Part shown: positions 34,450-64,000 of the stretch, one piece after another
How positions within the stretch are numbered: position 1 is the stretch's first letter
Layout: every line of letters begins with the position of its first letter
Source: Pagrus major
Taxonomy: Eukaryota; Chordata; Actinopteri; Spariformes; Sparidae
Direction of reading: 5' to 3'
Length of the DNA: 64,000 nt
Assembly (NCBI RefSeq): GCF_040436345.1
Contig: NC_133230.1
Location: forward strand, 26,229,697-26,293,696
Position numbers and translations under genes: made by a program
Notes under the pieces: model-generated
Database searches by the model: none
Told to the model about the DNA's origin: nothing
What the model saw: the letters and a program-made list of their open reading frames with translations, nothing else

Positions 34450-36138
34450 CATGCTAATAGTGTTGGTATAATGTATCCAGTCACATAAAATCAAAACCAT
34501 CGTCATGTCAAATGGGATACGTGAGAAAGTATGTTTTCAAGCGATGTGACCCTTTAATTCATCTGCCAACCCCCAAGTCCTCAAAGGCTTCCCCACAATG
34601 CATCTCATGCATGGATGTGTTAATATTATAATGAACAATAAAAGATGATTAATGGAAGATTTAACAAACAAGTCAGTGCATCAATTAACTGCTTTTCCTA
34701 GATGCTTCAAATATAATTTTCTTTGCAATTTTGCTATTAATGCTATCAATTAGGGTGAACGAACAACTGATTCATCCAAATGGTTCCTGTAGTATTACAT
34801 TATTATATATTTTCTGATTAAAGGGTAAATTCGTCCAAAAATGAAAATTCAAAGGTAAGTGTAAAATGTAAATGTAAGTCTCCAGAAGCCCTAAGATCCC
34901 AAATTGATTTGAAAAGATGTTATTTACACCATTGATGCACTGGTGATCTTGTGCACCCACTTCAGACAGGATGCGCACTAAAGGACTATTTTCTATAAAC
35001 AGTCATAAAAGACTTGAAGAGACTATGGATTGGACCAGGGGCACGTGTTTATACATCTCCGCCTTGTTATATGGTATTTGTTGTATGTTTTGCTGACTGA
35101 ATATGTAAAATAAAAAGTGAGTTAAAAAAAATAAAAAATAACTGATGTATTAATGCACAAGCAGAAGTAGCTGTCAAGGAGTGTTTCAACCTACTCATAG
35201 GTATATGGCTTTGTTGTTTAATCTGTGGTTATAAAGTTATAAGTTATATAAGTTTTAAATATAAATCTTAGTAACTCCAACCATCAAATAAATATAGTGT
35301 GGTATAAAGTATCATATTTGGCTCTAAAATGTGATGTATATCTTTTATAAGATGGTAAAGTAAAAAGAAAGTGTGCATGAACACTGCAAGTACCACAAAA
35401 TTGCACTCAAGTTCAGTATTGAAGTAACTGTACATTTTACCACTGTTGCTCAATATCAATCAAAGACTATGTGCGTGATCATCAATTCATATTTTTTTGT
35501 GGCTGTTTTATTTATTTTGGCATCTCTGCAGAATTGTTGCCAACAAACTACACTGTCTAGAATGCAGCATGATTTAATTTGATAAATGTACTTAAATGCA
35601 GGAATATTATTTGAGTATTTTTGTACATTATGAAACATATCACACAGTATATCCGGGCTGATGGTGGTTCATTTTAGCTTAAGTGAATGGTGATGGGTTT
35701 TGCTTTATTCAGTATAACATCAAACAACAACCATGTAAAGATTTTTACTGTAGGTAAAACAATTTGAAAACACTGATTAAACTGCAGAGGTAAGACATGG
35801 CTGAAGCAGTTTGACAATATTTACATCTTAATAATAAGCACCAGGAGAGCAGCTACGTATTCAGCGACATCAGACAGTTCCCAGCTGGCTCCACAGTGTG
35901 CTTCAGGTTCCACATGTGACTGTATCATATCAAAGAGGCCATTTCAATATAAGATTGATGCAGAAACAAAGTACTCTTATTTGCAAAATCTCAGTGTGTA
36001 CCTCAATATAAAGGCACGTACTCTTTAACAAACAAACAAACAAACAGAAAAATATAATTCAGCCTCCACCTTCACAGGCTAGGCCTTTAGTTTGAGTATT
36101 TCTATTGCATGTCTCAATGTCTTTCTGCCCCATCAGGG
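34450..36138. other. Intergenic and lck 3' UTR
   Basis: AT-rich. On the minus strand AATAAA sites read at 35507-35512 and 35511-35516, about 620 nt after the lck stop, and could end its transcript. A block of about 44 bp at 34682-34725 closely repeats 17759-17803 on the other side of the retrovirus. An AAAC microsatellite lies near 36026-36047. No gene seen. Confidence 0.5.
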
Positions 36139-49046
<12,908 letters not shown>

Positions 49047-50723
49047 CTTTCCTGCAATTCAGAGGTTCAAGCTTTTTTTAAAAATATCGCGTATAGGCAT
49101 CAAAGTGTTAAAAAAAATGACAATGACATTTTTTTAATTGCGAAAAATTCTCTAACGGAAGTATTTTATTTTTGACCGGCAAATAAATGTCTCTCATACC
49201 AATCCAAGACAGTTTTTAATTGAGAGACAAACAAATACTCTTAGCAAAATAATGTAATTTTTCCCAATTTTTTTTTAGACCTTTTTCATGGTTGCATTTC
49301 AAGATTTACAGGTGAAGGACGCTTAAAGAAAATGTTTTCGTTTCAGAAAACTGCTTGAATCGGATGTGACTGAGGGCCTCGCCTCAAAATGGAGGTTTGA
49401 CGGTGAATCGAGCTGGAAACTAAGAGCCGAATACCTGTAAAAGTTTCCACTTTAGACACTCTTTTGACACTGTATAAACATTTACAGAACAATGATGTAA
49501 AATCACATGCGGACCTGCGACAAACGACTACCGTTCAGTGTTGCAATACACAGGCCGTTACATGTTCTAATTCTAATTGAGACTTGAATATCAGGCTTTA
49601 CTAAAGTCCACAAATACTAATCTTGTATAATCCAACGTCTGCATGTGCTCTGCATTGTGTTTTACACTGGTGCCCTGTACAAACAGGTTTTTCTCAAGCT
49701 CACTTGGCTCCCATTGGGCCACTCGTGGAACAGGGTCAGTGTGCTAATCGCAGCAGTCGTCTGTCCCAAGGGCTCCAAGCCGTGAGAAAAATCTGAGGAG
49801 GCCTGACCCGGTAATAACAACACACCACTGACCAAAGGAGCAAATCATTGGAGGATCACCAGAAGTTTTTTTGGAATGATCAGCACTCCTACGCCTGCAA
49901 GTGAGCACTCAAGGACAAACAAAGTCAGCATTTTCCATTGAGGGGCTACCCTCTTCTTTTTATGATGTGCAGCTGAAGGCCGTTCCAAACAAATAATGAA
50001 GATTGTTACTGTTTGCAAAGTATTATGGGTATTGAGAAATGAAGTTAATGTAAGAGGAGCTTGTGGGCTAAAACTGTATCTTTTCAAAAGACTATAAAAC
50101 GAGACACATTTACACAAAAAAGACTTTTTATGGTTTTTTTTGGTGTTGCATCAGTTTCACATGAACAGTTTGTTGTTCCACATTCTGATTTTATACTTCA
50201 CATCTTGTCATTATCTCTTGCATTTAGACATGTTGGTGTGACAGCTAAACATTTATAAAACACATAATTGCCTGATGTTTTTGTTAGATTTTTATAGTAC
50301 ACTTATGAGATTAATAAGATAGAGTGTATGTTTTATTGCAGTGCAAAAGCATCCTTGTTCATATGTGATCCCGTATTCTTTGAAATAATGATTTTTAACA
50401 ACAGTGATGATGACACAACTAGTACCTGAACATGTGTTTTATTGCTAGTTTTTATGTTGTATCATATTGAACAAAATATGTATTTTTCACAATTGGCCAT
50501 CACTTCTGGGTGCGGCCATACTCTGCTCGTACAATACATACTCGTACGATTTATTTTATAAAAACATCGAAAGATCAAATGTTTTATCTACTCTAACCAA
50601 CCCCTCTGCTTTATGTAACATATTTTATGTAACAAATATGATAATGTAATCTACCTACCACAGTCTTTTCTTTCTCCATTTTTAACTATGTAACACCGAT
50701 CAAATCACAAGTTTGAAACTTAC
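49047..50723 (-). other. lck 5' UTR intron (inferred)
   Basis: An acceptor (GAATTGCAG) ends at 49052, five bases before the lck ATG, so a non-coding upstream exon is needed. A matching donor lies at 50723. Nothing else recognisable is in the stretch. Confidence 0.55.
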
Positions 50724-50960
50724 CTCTTGAAGTTTGACTTTTCTCTTCAAGTGTCCAGTAATATCAGATTTCAAGCACCGCCATAGAGATATTCTTTATT
50801 CAATAGTTCTTTTTTTTTGTTAGCAGTTTTTGAGTTTTTCACCACCGGAGCCTGGGTGTGAAGTTGTCATCATCCGCTTCTCTTATTGCTGATATGTGTC
50901 TGTACACACACACACACGCAAACACAGAGCGTAGAGGAGTGGAGAATAGCAGCCCAGAGA
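50724..50960 (-). promoter_or_regulatory. Candidate lck non-coding first exon and promoter
   Basis: On the minus strand the sequence ending at 50724 reads CTTCAAGAG|GTAAGT, a strong splice donor that can join the acceptor just before the lck ATG. The upstream end of the exon cannot be fixed; a CA-rich run near 50907-50920 lies in the presumed promoter. Inferred from splice signals only. Confidence 0.45.
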
Positions 50961-53900
50961 GCTTCCTGTCGTTGAAAGGTTGAGGGTTGCTCTGCAGGCT
51001 TCTAACAGGTGCTTTACCATGCAGCTGTGTGTGAGCAGAGCGAGGGGAACGTCATGGGCTCCATGGTTAACGGGTCAGGACAGCACCACTCCCAAAGATG
51101 TGAATGTTCCAATACAGTTAGACAAGGAGGGTAGGAGACAATGGTGGGGTTATATTTGTGTATGTTTGTGCTACTTTTGTGTGTAACAATTGTTAGTCTG
51201 TGACCTTTAAAGGTGAGGAACACCATCAGGGTTGAGGTGGGGGTCCAGGGTTATCCAAAAGCAGTGATGAGTGAACATTTACTAAAGTACTGTACTTTAA
51301 GTACAACTTTGAGGTACTTTGAGGCACTATTTCAATTTTCTGCCACTTTTTCCGTCCACTCCACTACATTTGGAGGCAAATGTTGTACTTTTTACTGCAC
51401 TACATTTATTTGATAACTTTAGTTACTAGCGACTTTGCAGATTACATGATGCATCAGAGCCAAAGCAGCACATTTTAAAAAAAATTTTTTTTATCTGCCA
51501 TCAGATTAAAACAAAAAACAAAAAAAGAAGCTGATTCCGATAATCAGAAAAATGCTGAATATTAGATCTGATAACACCATCACTGATAACACCAACATCT
51601 GTAACACCAAGTCAATGCCAAGTATACAGTTTATACATACATGTAAATATATGTTTAAATTACCTTTAATTGTACTTTTGATGCCAAGTACATTTCATAT
51701 CAGATACTTTGTATGACTTTTGGATACTTTATACAACACTGTCCAAAAGAACTTACCATGTAAGAGAGTATTTGATAAGACAGCATCAGATTGATCTTAG
51801 CAGTATTGTAATTAGTTACAAATGATTACATTAAAGCCACACAAAAGAGCGTTTAGTGATTTGGAACTGTTGTGTTTCCTGTTAAGTAGTTTCAGGCCAT
51901 CATCAAGACAACAAGACATCAAGGCTATTGGTGTCAATCACACATGTGGTTTGTGTCTGCTCTGTGGCCAGCGACCATTCAAAAAAAGACCCCGACCTTG
52001 GTTTTTACGAGTCAAGTGTAAAAAAATGGACAAAATCACCCACAGAGACAAAAATAAACACATATCAATCAGTGAATGACCCTCTTACAAATCAACACAT
52101 CTTTGTTGAGCAGGGGCCACAGCATGATAACTCTGAGCCCTGAGAGGAGACATGAATTATAAAGTCTCTCACACACTCTGAGCCTGTGCTGTCGCATTCT
52201 CTACCTCTCAGACAACTCTGCTGCGGGCCGCATCTCTTGTCTTGTGGTGAACGGCTGCTGCTACAGAGCATGCACTGGCAGGAAGTCAGTCCAAACATTA
52301 CAGGAAGTGCACAGAAAAATGTGCTTAGAAGACTGCCACAGCATAGATTAAGTCACTTGCGATGAAACCACCTGAGCTCACTCTTTTTCCGTTAAAGCAC
52401 ATAACTGAGAGGGTGTATAGGAGGATGGGTGAAGTAGTCTTACCTTTTTAGACATTTTGATAGTGATGTATGCTGCACACCCTTTTACTGAGCTCATTAC
52501 AATAAGACAACAATAAGAAAAAATAGCAATGGTATTTTATCTGTTTCTGGCGGAAGAATTTTATCAGGCACAAATTCATCATTAATCTGATGGAATAATA
52601 CCGTAGATCATCTTGCTTCATCATCTTCAAGCTCAGTTTTTGGCAGGCTCTATGAGCCTTAAAGGGTATTCCTAGTTTCCCCTCAACCGCAGTTGTCACT
52701 ACTTCCAAATGTGGTTGGAAATCACATTCTGTTACGCAATCAACAGAGATAATATCAATATGTGGAAAGTTTTCCAACCCTCCTCCCGCCCGCTTCTTGA
52801 TGCAGGTGTTGGCCTCTTTCATGTGAGCGAGCGCCGCTTTTGTTTCCCTGCAGATGCATACTCACGTACCCTTTAAAAAGTCTTAAACAAATTCAAATAC
52901 CATGCATTTTTAAGTTTGCATAAGTTCAAATCAAAACTATGTGGTTTATTTACTCCCTGATATCAACTGCTGCTCGTACGATGACATGTGGTATGATATG
53001 GGGAAAAGGTCCAGGGAAAGTATCTGCAGGGCAGAGCTGAGTGGCATGAGAAACACAAGTCTGCAGCGCTTTCTTCCAAAAGCACTCACCAAAGAGGCCT
53101 GGAGGTACAATACCTCTGCTTCTGTGCATTTTCCATAGATATTCATTTCCACTATTGAGGTCATCACATGAGGTCATGTGTCCTGAAGTATGCCACATTA
53201 TGCACATTTCAGCAGTCTATGACTGTGCTCTCATTTCACATAGTGACCACAGTCTGCTAAGGCATATTTGGTTTCCTGTTTAACTAATTATGCCCAACAA
53301 TGTCTATGGTTCTGCACATCCCTGTAGGGCCCCATTCATATGTTTGGATAGTACACCAGGTCATGAATGTGTCGCGGAAGAAAAGAAAAGACTATTGTGC
53401 AGGTTGATTTTAAGAGCGAGGGAAGGATTTGATGGATTATATGGTGACACTTGGCCTAGATAATACTAATGGTAAACTGTGCATTAACAAATGCAAATAA
53501 CCACTCCAAAATACCAACTGCACATGTAATAAAATATCACAACAAACGAAATAGATACAGTTAAGTTTATTTAATATTGTGTTGTATGTGCAACAGAAAA
53601 TAACAATTTACATTTTAAGGCCTTTTTCTTTTACACTCATTTGTCATGTAGATACATTCATATTACAGTAGCATGATCTAATAAGGCTAATTGTAGCATC
53701 TTTTTTATATTAACAATCAACAAAAATATCTTCTTCCTCCTATTTGTTGTTAGTAAGCTATGTGATAAATGATTTAACTCTCCCTCAATTGCCCACGCAG
53801 CAACAACATATACTTGGTCACTTGTCCACCCATATATAGTTTCCAAACCGTGCTCTGCAGCATCTGGACATGGTAATGGAAAACAAAATGCATTAAGCAT

Positions 53901-54148
53901 AGTCTCCTGGGTGCTGTCACTGCAGTGGTGAGGCTATGGAGATATTTTTGGTTTGTGAAGAAGAGGTGTAAAAATGCTGGAGTGTGACCTCCCACTTCCC
54001 TTGAGGACAAAGTTAGAGACAGTCACCCAGATGAAAGTGTTGTTGAACATTTCCTTTATCTGGCCAGTTCACACCAGATATGCCACCTTCATACTGTTTT
54101 TATTTCAGCCACCTCCACAAAAAATGTACTAGTACTAGTAATGTAAAG
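50961..54148. other. Intergenic between lck and fam167b, left part
   Basis: 3.2 kb without a gene I can support. It contains a dispersed repeat at 51267-51440. The longest open stretch (52448-52822, minus strand, 124 codons) has no recognisable content and no flanking splice logic. Confidence 0.5.
51267..51440. repeat. Dispersed teleost repeat (TACTTAAGTA family), fragment
   Basis: The phrases 'ttactaaagtactgtacttt', 'ccactccactacatttgg' and 'tttatttgataactttagtt' mark one end of the same family as 36420-36885, opposite orientation. Confidence 0.75.
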
Positions 54149-55272
54149 CAGTGGCTCCCAACCTTTTCATCTTGTGACCTCTTAAAATGAAGCGTTTGAA
54201 CGTTTACTTAAAACCCCTTTTTGAACTTGCATGTTTCATACGTATCATCAACATTTCTATAATATCTGTCATATCACATTCACATTACATGTATATGAGC
54301 TGAGTATCATGTCTAGAGGAGGAGGGGTTGGTGGTGGTATGACAGCTAGGCCTTTCAACACGGGGTAAGCATGAAACCACTGAAAAATTTTTATGAGAAC
54401 CACCCTTCAAGACGGCGTGTTAACATCTGTACTGCTTTTAAGTGAGAGCCCGCTGTTTGAGACGTCGTTTTAACATCTGTAAGAGCAAAACCACTGGATA
54501 TTTTTGATGAGAGACCAGTGTCTGAGACGGTGTTTCAATATTTGTACTGCTGCAAAGTGAGAGAGCACTGTTTGAGACGGCGTTTCAACATTTTTACTGC
54601 TGTTAAGCGGGAGACCACTGGTTGTGCTGGTGTTTTAACATCCGTAAGAGCAAAACCACTGGAAATTTTTGACAAGAGACTACTGTTTGAGACAGCATTT
54701 TAGTATTTTTTGCTGCTGCCAAGCGAGAGATAGCTCTTTGAGACGGTGTTTTAACATTTGTAAGAGCGAAACCACTGGATATTTTTAATGAGAGGCCACT
54801 GTTCGAGACAGCGTTTCAACATTTGTACTGCTGTTAAGCAAGAGACCACTGTTTTTTTATGGTGTTTTAAAATTTGTAATCGTGAAACCACTGGCTATTT
54901 TCCAGTCCTGTAATTGGCAACAAAACTGGATATTTTTGACGAAAAAACAGGATAATTTCTAGCTAAAAACTTTACCAAGACGTCTTGACAGAACCACATA
55001 AGCCCAAACATGATCTTTCCGTGACCATAACCAAGCGGTTTTTGCGCCTAAATCTAACCTGACCGTAAGCATAGTGTTGTCAAAACATAAAAATGAAAAT
55101 TGAACATATAAAATGTAGTTTTGCAACATATAAAAAGTAAAGTTTCTGAAGTTTGCAGAAATGTACAGTGCCAACATTTATTCTGGCGATTCGGTTTTAA
55201 TCAGCTCACGGCCTCTCAGATTTGTGTTGTGATGCCTTGTCTGGGTGCTGACACCTAGGTTGGGAACCACTG
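54149..55272. mobile_element. hAT-type non-autonomous element with internal tandem array
   Basis: It begins CAGTGGCTCCCAACCT (54149) and ends AGGTTGGGAACCACTG (55272), 16-bp inverted ends with one mismatch and the CAGTGG start typical of hAT elements. The flanking 8-mers (ATGTAAAG, ATATACAA) no longer match but both fit the hAT pattern nTnTnnAn. About 54375-54925 is a nested tandem array: monomers of about 57 bp built on GAGACGGCGTTTCAACAT, alternating with AAACCACTGGATATTTTT blocks in longer units. No transposase. Confidence 0.8.
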
Positions 55273-55842
55273 ATATACAAAAATAAGACTACCTGTCAGA
55301 AGACACTGTCCTCTATTCTGAAGGGAACTTCTTCTTATTTCTATGACAGTCTTCCTGCAAAAAAATCAGCGCTACTCTTCCTGTAACTGTCTTGAACTTC
55401 TTTGGCACATATGAAACTTTGTTTTGTACATTACCAAATCATTGGAAATAAGATACTGAACATAATGCCCATTCCATATCTACATTTACATTTCAGTCTA
55501 GCTGTTACTCTTCATCTAAATACTCTAATGAACACTGCACTGTGCAAAGAACAGTTAACAGTGGCGCAGCAGATGCGCCGTCCACCAGGAGGGCATGTTT
55601 GTATTAAGGGTGTGTGCCCCTGCAGGTCTGCATGCTGACACTTCTTCATGCATGTCAGGCCAAGGTGCGCATCAAAGGAGTCATTTTCATTTCCTCCTAG
55701 GGCACCAAAACTGGCAATCTCCCTTCACTCTAACATGAAACACACCTTCCTCCAACAGAGGAAATAACCCTACTAACTAGCCAATACAAACACATGGGAG
55801 GTGATGGGAATGTCCTGAATGTTACATGACTAGTTAGAGGTT
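55273..55842. other. Intergenic and fam167b 3' UTR
   Basis: 570 bp following the last fam167b codon on the minus strand. No repeat or coding signal that I can name. Confidence 0.5.
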
Positions 55843-59939
<4,097 letters not shown>

Positions 59940-62900
59940 ATGGAGTTTTCTGAGCACATCAAGACGGCCAACGTGGAGGATGTTGTCCTCCGACAGCCGC
60001 TGCACCCGCCGAGCAGAGGCACCCTGTGCATCACCGGCCACCACCTGCTCTTCTCGGACAGAGAAGAGGGCAGCTCGCGGCAGGTTTTGCTGCTCCTCAG
60101 GAACATCGATGCCATAGAGAAAAGGTGGGGGAGGAGGACTGAGTAGTGGCACCTCATCATCACTGCAATAATATACTTTTGATTGAGTAGTTTAGTTGAG
60201 CATTACATCATGAAATTAAGCTATAAAACAGTAGTAAACAGACATTTCTTTCCTAAAGAATTGACATTAGATTCAACAAAATTCAACTGATAGCCTGATT
60301 TTATTGCTTGAAATGCTAATTGCAGCACTTAATAACCGGCGTATGGATCATTTTAGCACTTATTTATTCTAAGGTTTATAATTACAAACCAAAAAAATAC
60401 ACTAATTCACACAACTAACTGTGTCAATGTCTAATTCATGTCTAATTCCATTATTCCTCAAATCTTTTTAACCAGTGTGGAAAACCTTTTGGTCTATTCG
60501 GGCCTCTTCTCTAATGCAGGCGGTGGTAAAAGGTTGGACATCATCTGTGTTGCCATGTGTCTGCTGTGTGCTGAAATAGGAAATTTACTAATAAGATTAC
60601 AGCAACTCTGGTTTCTCATTACCTTCCACACACACACACACACACGCACGCGTGCACACATACACACAACATGTTGTGTGTTGCTTGCTACTAACAGCTT
60701 TGTATTAGCTTCGTGAAAGCCTATGCGTTAAAACCACTTGATATATTTTTGGCCGACAACAGGAGCGGTTGCACACCCAGTTTGTCAGCAGAAGACACAC
60801 ACAGCTCAGCTGACTGGGTTCGCCTTCCTTTGCTGCTCTAAGTCAAACTTTCTGCACTGCCAGGGTCAAAACATGAGGGGTGAGGCGGGAAGTGCACAGG
60901 GGCATTATTTCTTATTGTTTTGCGTGCTTGTGTGTATGTAGGATATCTGGATCTTCAGGGACAATTATCATTAAGTGTAAAGATCTGCAAGTGCTCCAGC
61001 TTGACATCCCAGGCATGGAGCAGTGTCTCAACATCGCACACTCTATTGAGGTATAATAAATAATACAATCATTTGATAAAAAATCTGTGCTTTACATTTG
61101 ATTACATTCATGACATGTCTTACAACAATCTCTGTTTCTCTTCCCATTTCTCTTTCTGTAGACCCTGTCCTGTCTGGACAGTGTGTCGGAGATGTACCCT
61201 TTCTTTTACAGACCCTCTGATCTCAGCCTGCAGGACCAGTGGGGACTCTCATCCCCTGAAAAGCACTACAGTCAAATGAAGGAGCTGGTAAGAAACATAC
61301 TAAACACTTACAAACTGGTTTCTGCTACAAATGAATGTAATCCACCATGCATAAAACGTACAGTACGCACACCCAGCCACTCACAGGCAACCTTTTCTAG
61401 CAATGATCTAACATCCGCATGACAGGAAAATGCCAGCAAAAGTGAATGCAGGGGTCGAGAGTCAGGATGTCCTTCTTGCTTAGCTCTCATTTGTTTTCCT
61501 TTAGCTCAAGAATGTGCTGCACACAGCTTGATTTTGTGTTTAATAGAAAGACACCTTCCTCTGCGACTGGCATGTTGCTGTGGTGAGGGCTATGCCCTGA
61601 GGGCAGCATTGTTGAATGTGTTTTTTTCGGGACAATGTTCCCAGAACATGTACGATATCTTTAGTTTTCAACAGGCCAGTCTGGCAACTGTCCTTCTCCT
61701 AGAAGAAACTGGTTGGAGCTTGGGAGCTTGCTCATTAGTCAAGTTGATTCCTGCTTGAATCAGGAATCGGGGGGGGGGGTTTCCAGACACGTCATTCTTA
61801 CAGTTTCGTTTTTATTGTTTATCGGTTGAACAAGCAAGATATCATTGTGTAACTGTAACTGTTTCCACACTTTATTGTAAACTAAGTTAAGCAAGGCTAA
61901 ATCTCTCCGGTCTCCTTCCTGTAGCTTCATATTGATCGTACAGACTTAAAAGTGGTTTTGGTCTTCTCAACTAACTATTGGCAAAACAGCAAGTAAGTGT
62001 ATTTCCTCAAATGTCAAACTGTTAATTTCAAGCTCAGATAGTTTTTTAAAATCTTACTAACCTATAAAAAACAAGGTAGAATTACAGAAAAGCATTCACA
62101 TAATTTAGTTTTGTCATTTTCTGATGTAATTTTGGCATTAGGGTTGACCTCTTCTTCACCTATAGGAGGTGACAAATAAAAAAAAATGAAATTGAAAGGT
62201 GAAGTACAAAGTTTTTTTAAGAGTGAGTAAAGACATGCTGTGTGCAGAGGAAGCCACATCAGCGCTGTTTCCTGTCATTCTAGTATCCGTTGACATTAAG
62301 TCATTACAGACAAAGCAGCGTGGAAAACAAGGCTGTGCTGTGTGCAGATTACTGGCAAAGGTTTACATGATTAATGTGTATTAAGTTCAAATTTTCCAAA
62401 TAGTGAGTTATTGTGAATCCAATTGTTTTGCATTCATTTATTCATTACCCATGTGTCACTGGGACTAGCGCTCATCATCCTCTCTCTCTCCTGTTTGCAG
62501 CATGATAGGTGGAGGCTGAGCACTGTGAACAGAGACTACTCGGTGTGCCCCTCATACCCTCCAGCTGTCATCGTCCCCAAGAACACAGATGACGAGGTGC
62601 TAAAGAAGGTGGCCAAATTCAGACAGGCAGGACGCTTCCCTGTCCTCTGCTACTACCACAGGAAGAATGGCATGGTGAGGTGCTTTTATGTATCTCTATT
62701 GTTAGCTCACAATCCACAAATGCAGCAAAATGATTCTAATCAAACAAAAACTCTTCAGGTAATCATGCGGAGCAGTCAGCCACTGACAGGAGCCAATAGG
62801 AAACGCTGCAGGGAAGATGAACAACTCCTCCAGGCTGTGATTGAAGGCTCAGATAAAGGCTACATTATCGACACGCGCTCCAGTCAGCAGGCGCAGCAGG

Positions 62901-63890
62901 CACGGATGACAGGTGGAGGGTTTGAGTCCAAATCGTCTTATAGCCACTGGAAGAGACTGCACAGACAGATGGAGAGGTGTGTGTGTTTGTAAACCGTGTT
63001 GCTCACCTTTCTATAATATCTGTTCTGTTCCATCAAACTCACTGTCTTTATATGTGTGCACAGGGCTAAAGCACTGCAGGAGAGTCTAATTAAACTGGTG
63101 GAGGCTTGTGGTGACTCGTCCCATAATATGGATCGTTGGCTCAGTAAGCTTGAAAATTCAAAGTGGCTGTCTCACGTCCAGACGGCTCTGTCGACTGCTG
63201 GCCTGCTGGCGGAGTGTGTGGAGAGGTAGGAACTACACCCACTGTGTGTGTCTGTGTTGGGATTACAGTTTGTGTGCTCTGATCTCCTGCTTGTATAACT
63301 GCAAACTGTATGCAAACAACCTTTTGAGAAGATTTTTTTTTTCACTTCACAGGAAGAGGGTAAAATCCACAATTATAATGTGTAAATAGAATGATAATAT
63401 TTCATTAATTGAACCTGTACACAACTCAAACAGAATACATTTAGTGTGTGCAAGTTGCAACACTTTAATCAGCTTGTCTATAGGGACAGTCGTAGCCACT
63501 TGAAGTAATATCGGGGGGAAAGAAAAGGTAAATTTCACAGAAGACAAAACAAATCACATATAGAACATGATGTCAAAAGACAGTAAAATACCACAGGCAT
63601 AGGCTGGACATAAAAAATAAGAATAAAAAACAAACATAAAATATGTTAACAGTACCAGTAGAAGGGCTTCAGTAATTTTTAGTATGCCTTTTCTTATACA
63701 TGTGGAAGAACAGAACTGTATTACTGTACATCTATGGGTTTTTTCCAGGGACGGTCATTCAGTTCTAGTTCACGGCTCTGAAGGGACAGACTCCACTTTG
63801 CTCATCAGCACTCTGGCTCAGCTCATCATGGACCCATGCTGCCGCACACTGGAGGGCTTCCTGGCTCTGCTGGAGAGGGAGTGGATACAA
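59940..63890 (+). CDS. mtmr9: Myotubularin-related protein 9-like (partial, first seven exons)
   Basis: Exons 59940-60124, 60942-61050, 61162-61287, 62501-62674, 62759-62976, 63064-63225 and 63749-63890, all GT-AG and in phase: 372 codons of an expected 550 or so; the rest is off the right edge. It starts MEFSEHIKTANVEDVVL with a PH-GRAM domain (GTLCITGHHLLFSD, GTIIIKCKDL), then the phosphatase-like domain (YSVCPSYPPAVIVPK, GRFPVLCYYHRKNGM, MRSSQPLTGANRKRCREDE, KGYIIDTRS). The active-site loop reads VHGSEGTDST: the Cys and Arg of CX5R are absent, as in human MTMR9, so it is a normal inactive family member. MTMR9 binds and stimulates active MTMR6-8, which act on PI3P and PI(3,5)P2. Beside fam167b and lck this is probably the 1p35-type ohnolog, which human keeps only as pseudogene MTMR9LP. 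Confidence 0.9.
60631..60670. repeat. (CA)n microsatellite, interrupted
   Basis: About eight CA units followed by CG/CA variants in intron 1 of the mtmr9-type gene. Confidence 0.85.
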
Positions 63891-64000
63891 GTGAGTGTAC
63901 TGTGTGTATGTGCATGTGTAAAAGACTGGAAGATGTCTAATTTTGTAAAGATTTGTGAGTATACATTTTATTTTGTAGGTGATAGAATAAAGCTCAATGG

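Noticed and set aside
52448-52822. 124-codon minus-strand open frame between lck and fam167b
   Set aside because: No recognisable domain, no promoter or splice logic, composition typical of AT-rich non-coding DNA.

Overview
The window is nuclear DNA of a teleost fish, probably a percomorph. The evidence is split vertebrate genes with GT-AG introns, AT-rich non-coding DNA, and several short dispersed repeat families that I recognise from percomorph genomes. The species call is inference.

Layout, left to right: the first coding exon and promoter of pabpc4 (minus strand, rest of the gene off the left edge); a zp3-type egg-envelope gene (minus, eight exons, 645 codons); tmem54 (plus, six exons, 244 codons); hdac1 (minus, thirteen exons, 482 codons, the same length as human HDAC1); a 14.95-kb endogenous retrovirus (plus); the T-cell kinase gene lck (minus, twelve coding exons, 502 codons, one GC-AG intron); a hAT-type element carrying an internal tandem array; fam167b (minus, two exons, with a second hAT element in its intron); and the first seven exons of a myotubularin-related gene of the mtmr9 type (plus, running off the right edge).

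The host genes match the human 1p34-p35 neighbourhood (PABPC4, TMEM54, HDAC1, LCK, FAM167B). The mtmr9-type gene fits as the 1p35 counterpart of the MTMR9-FAM167A-BLK trio on human chromosome 8. The genes share ancestry of position, not an operon-like job: mRNA poly(A) binding, egg coat, membrane protein, chromatin deacetylation, T-cell receptor signalling and phosphoinositide-phosphatase regulation.

The retrovirus (19499-34449) is the outstanding feature. Its two 505-bp LTRs look identical by eye and it sits between copies of a 4-bp target repeat. It has a 1.7-kb structured leader, gag, pol and env of class I (gamma/epsilon) type, then two further long reading frames between env and the 3' LTR. 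That is the layout of complex fish epsilonretroviruses such as walleye dermal sarcoma virus, but I recognise neither accessory product. The first carries an uninterrupted seven-heptad leucine zipper behind a basic stretch. It is a very young fossil with about one break visible.

Other points of interest: pabpc4 shows TATA box, 5' TOP tract and A-rich 5' UTR in the order and spacing expected of a self-regulated PABP mRNA; lck has a GC-AG intron; and fam167b intron 1 holds a hAT element with a perfect 8-bp target duplication and a transposase relic. Exon boundaries were read by eye from splice signals and reading phase; all phases close.
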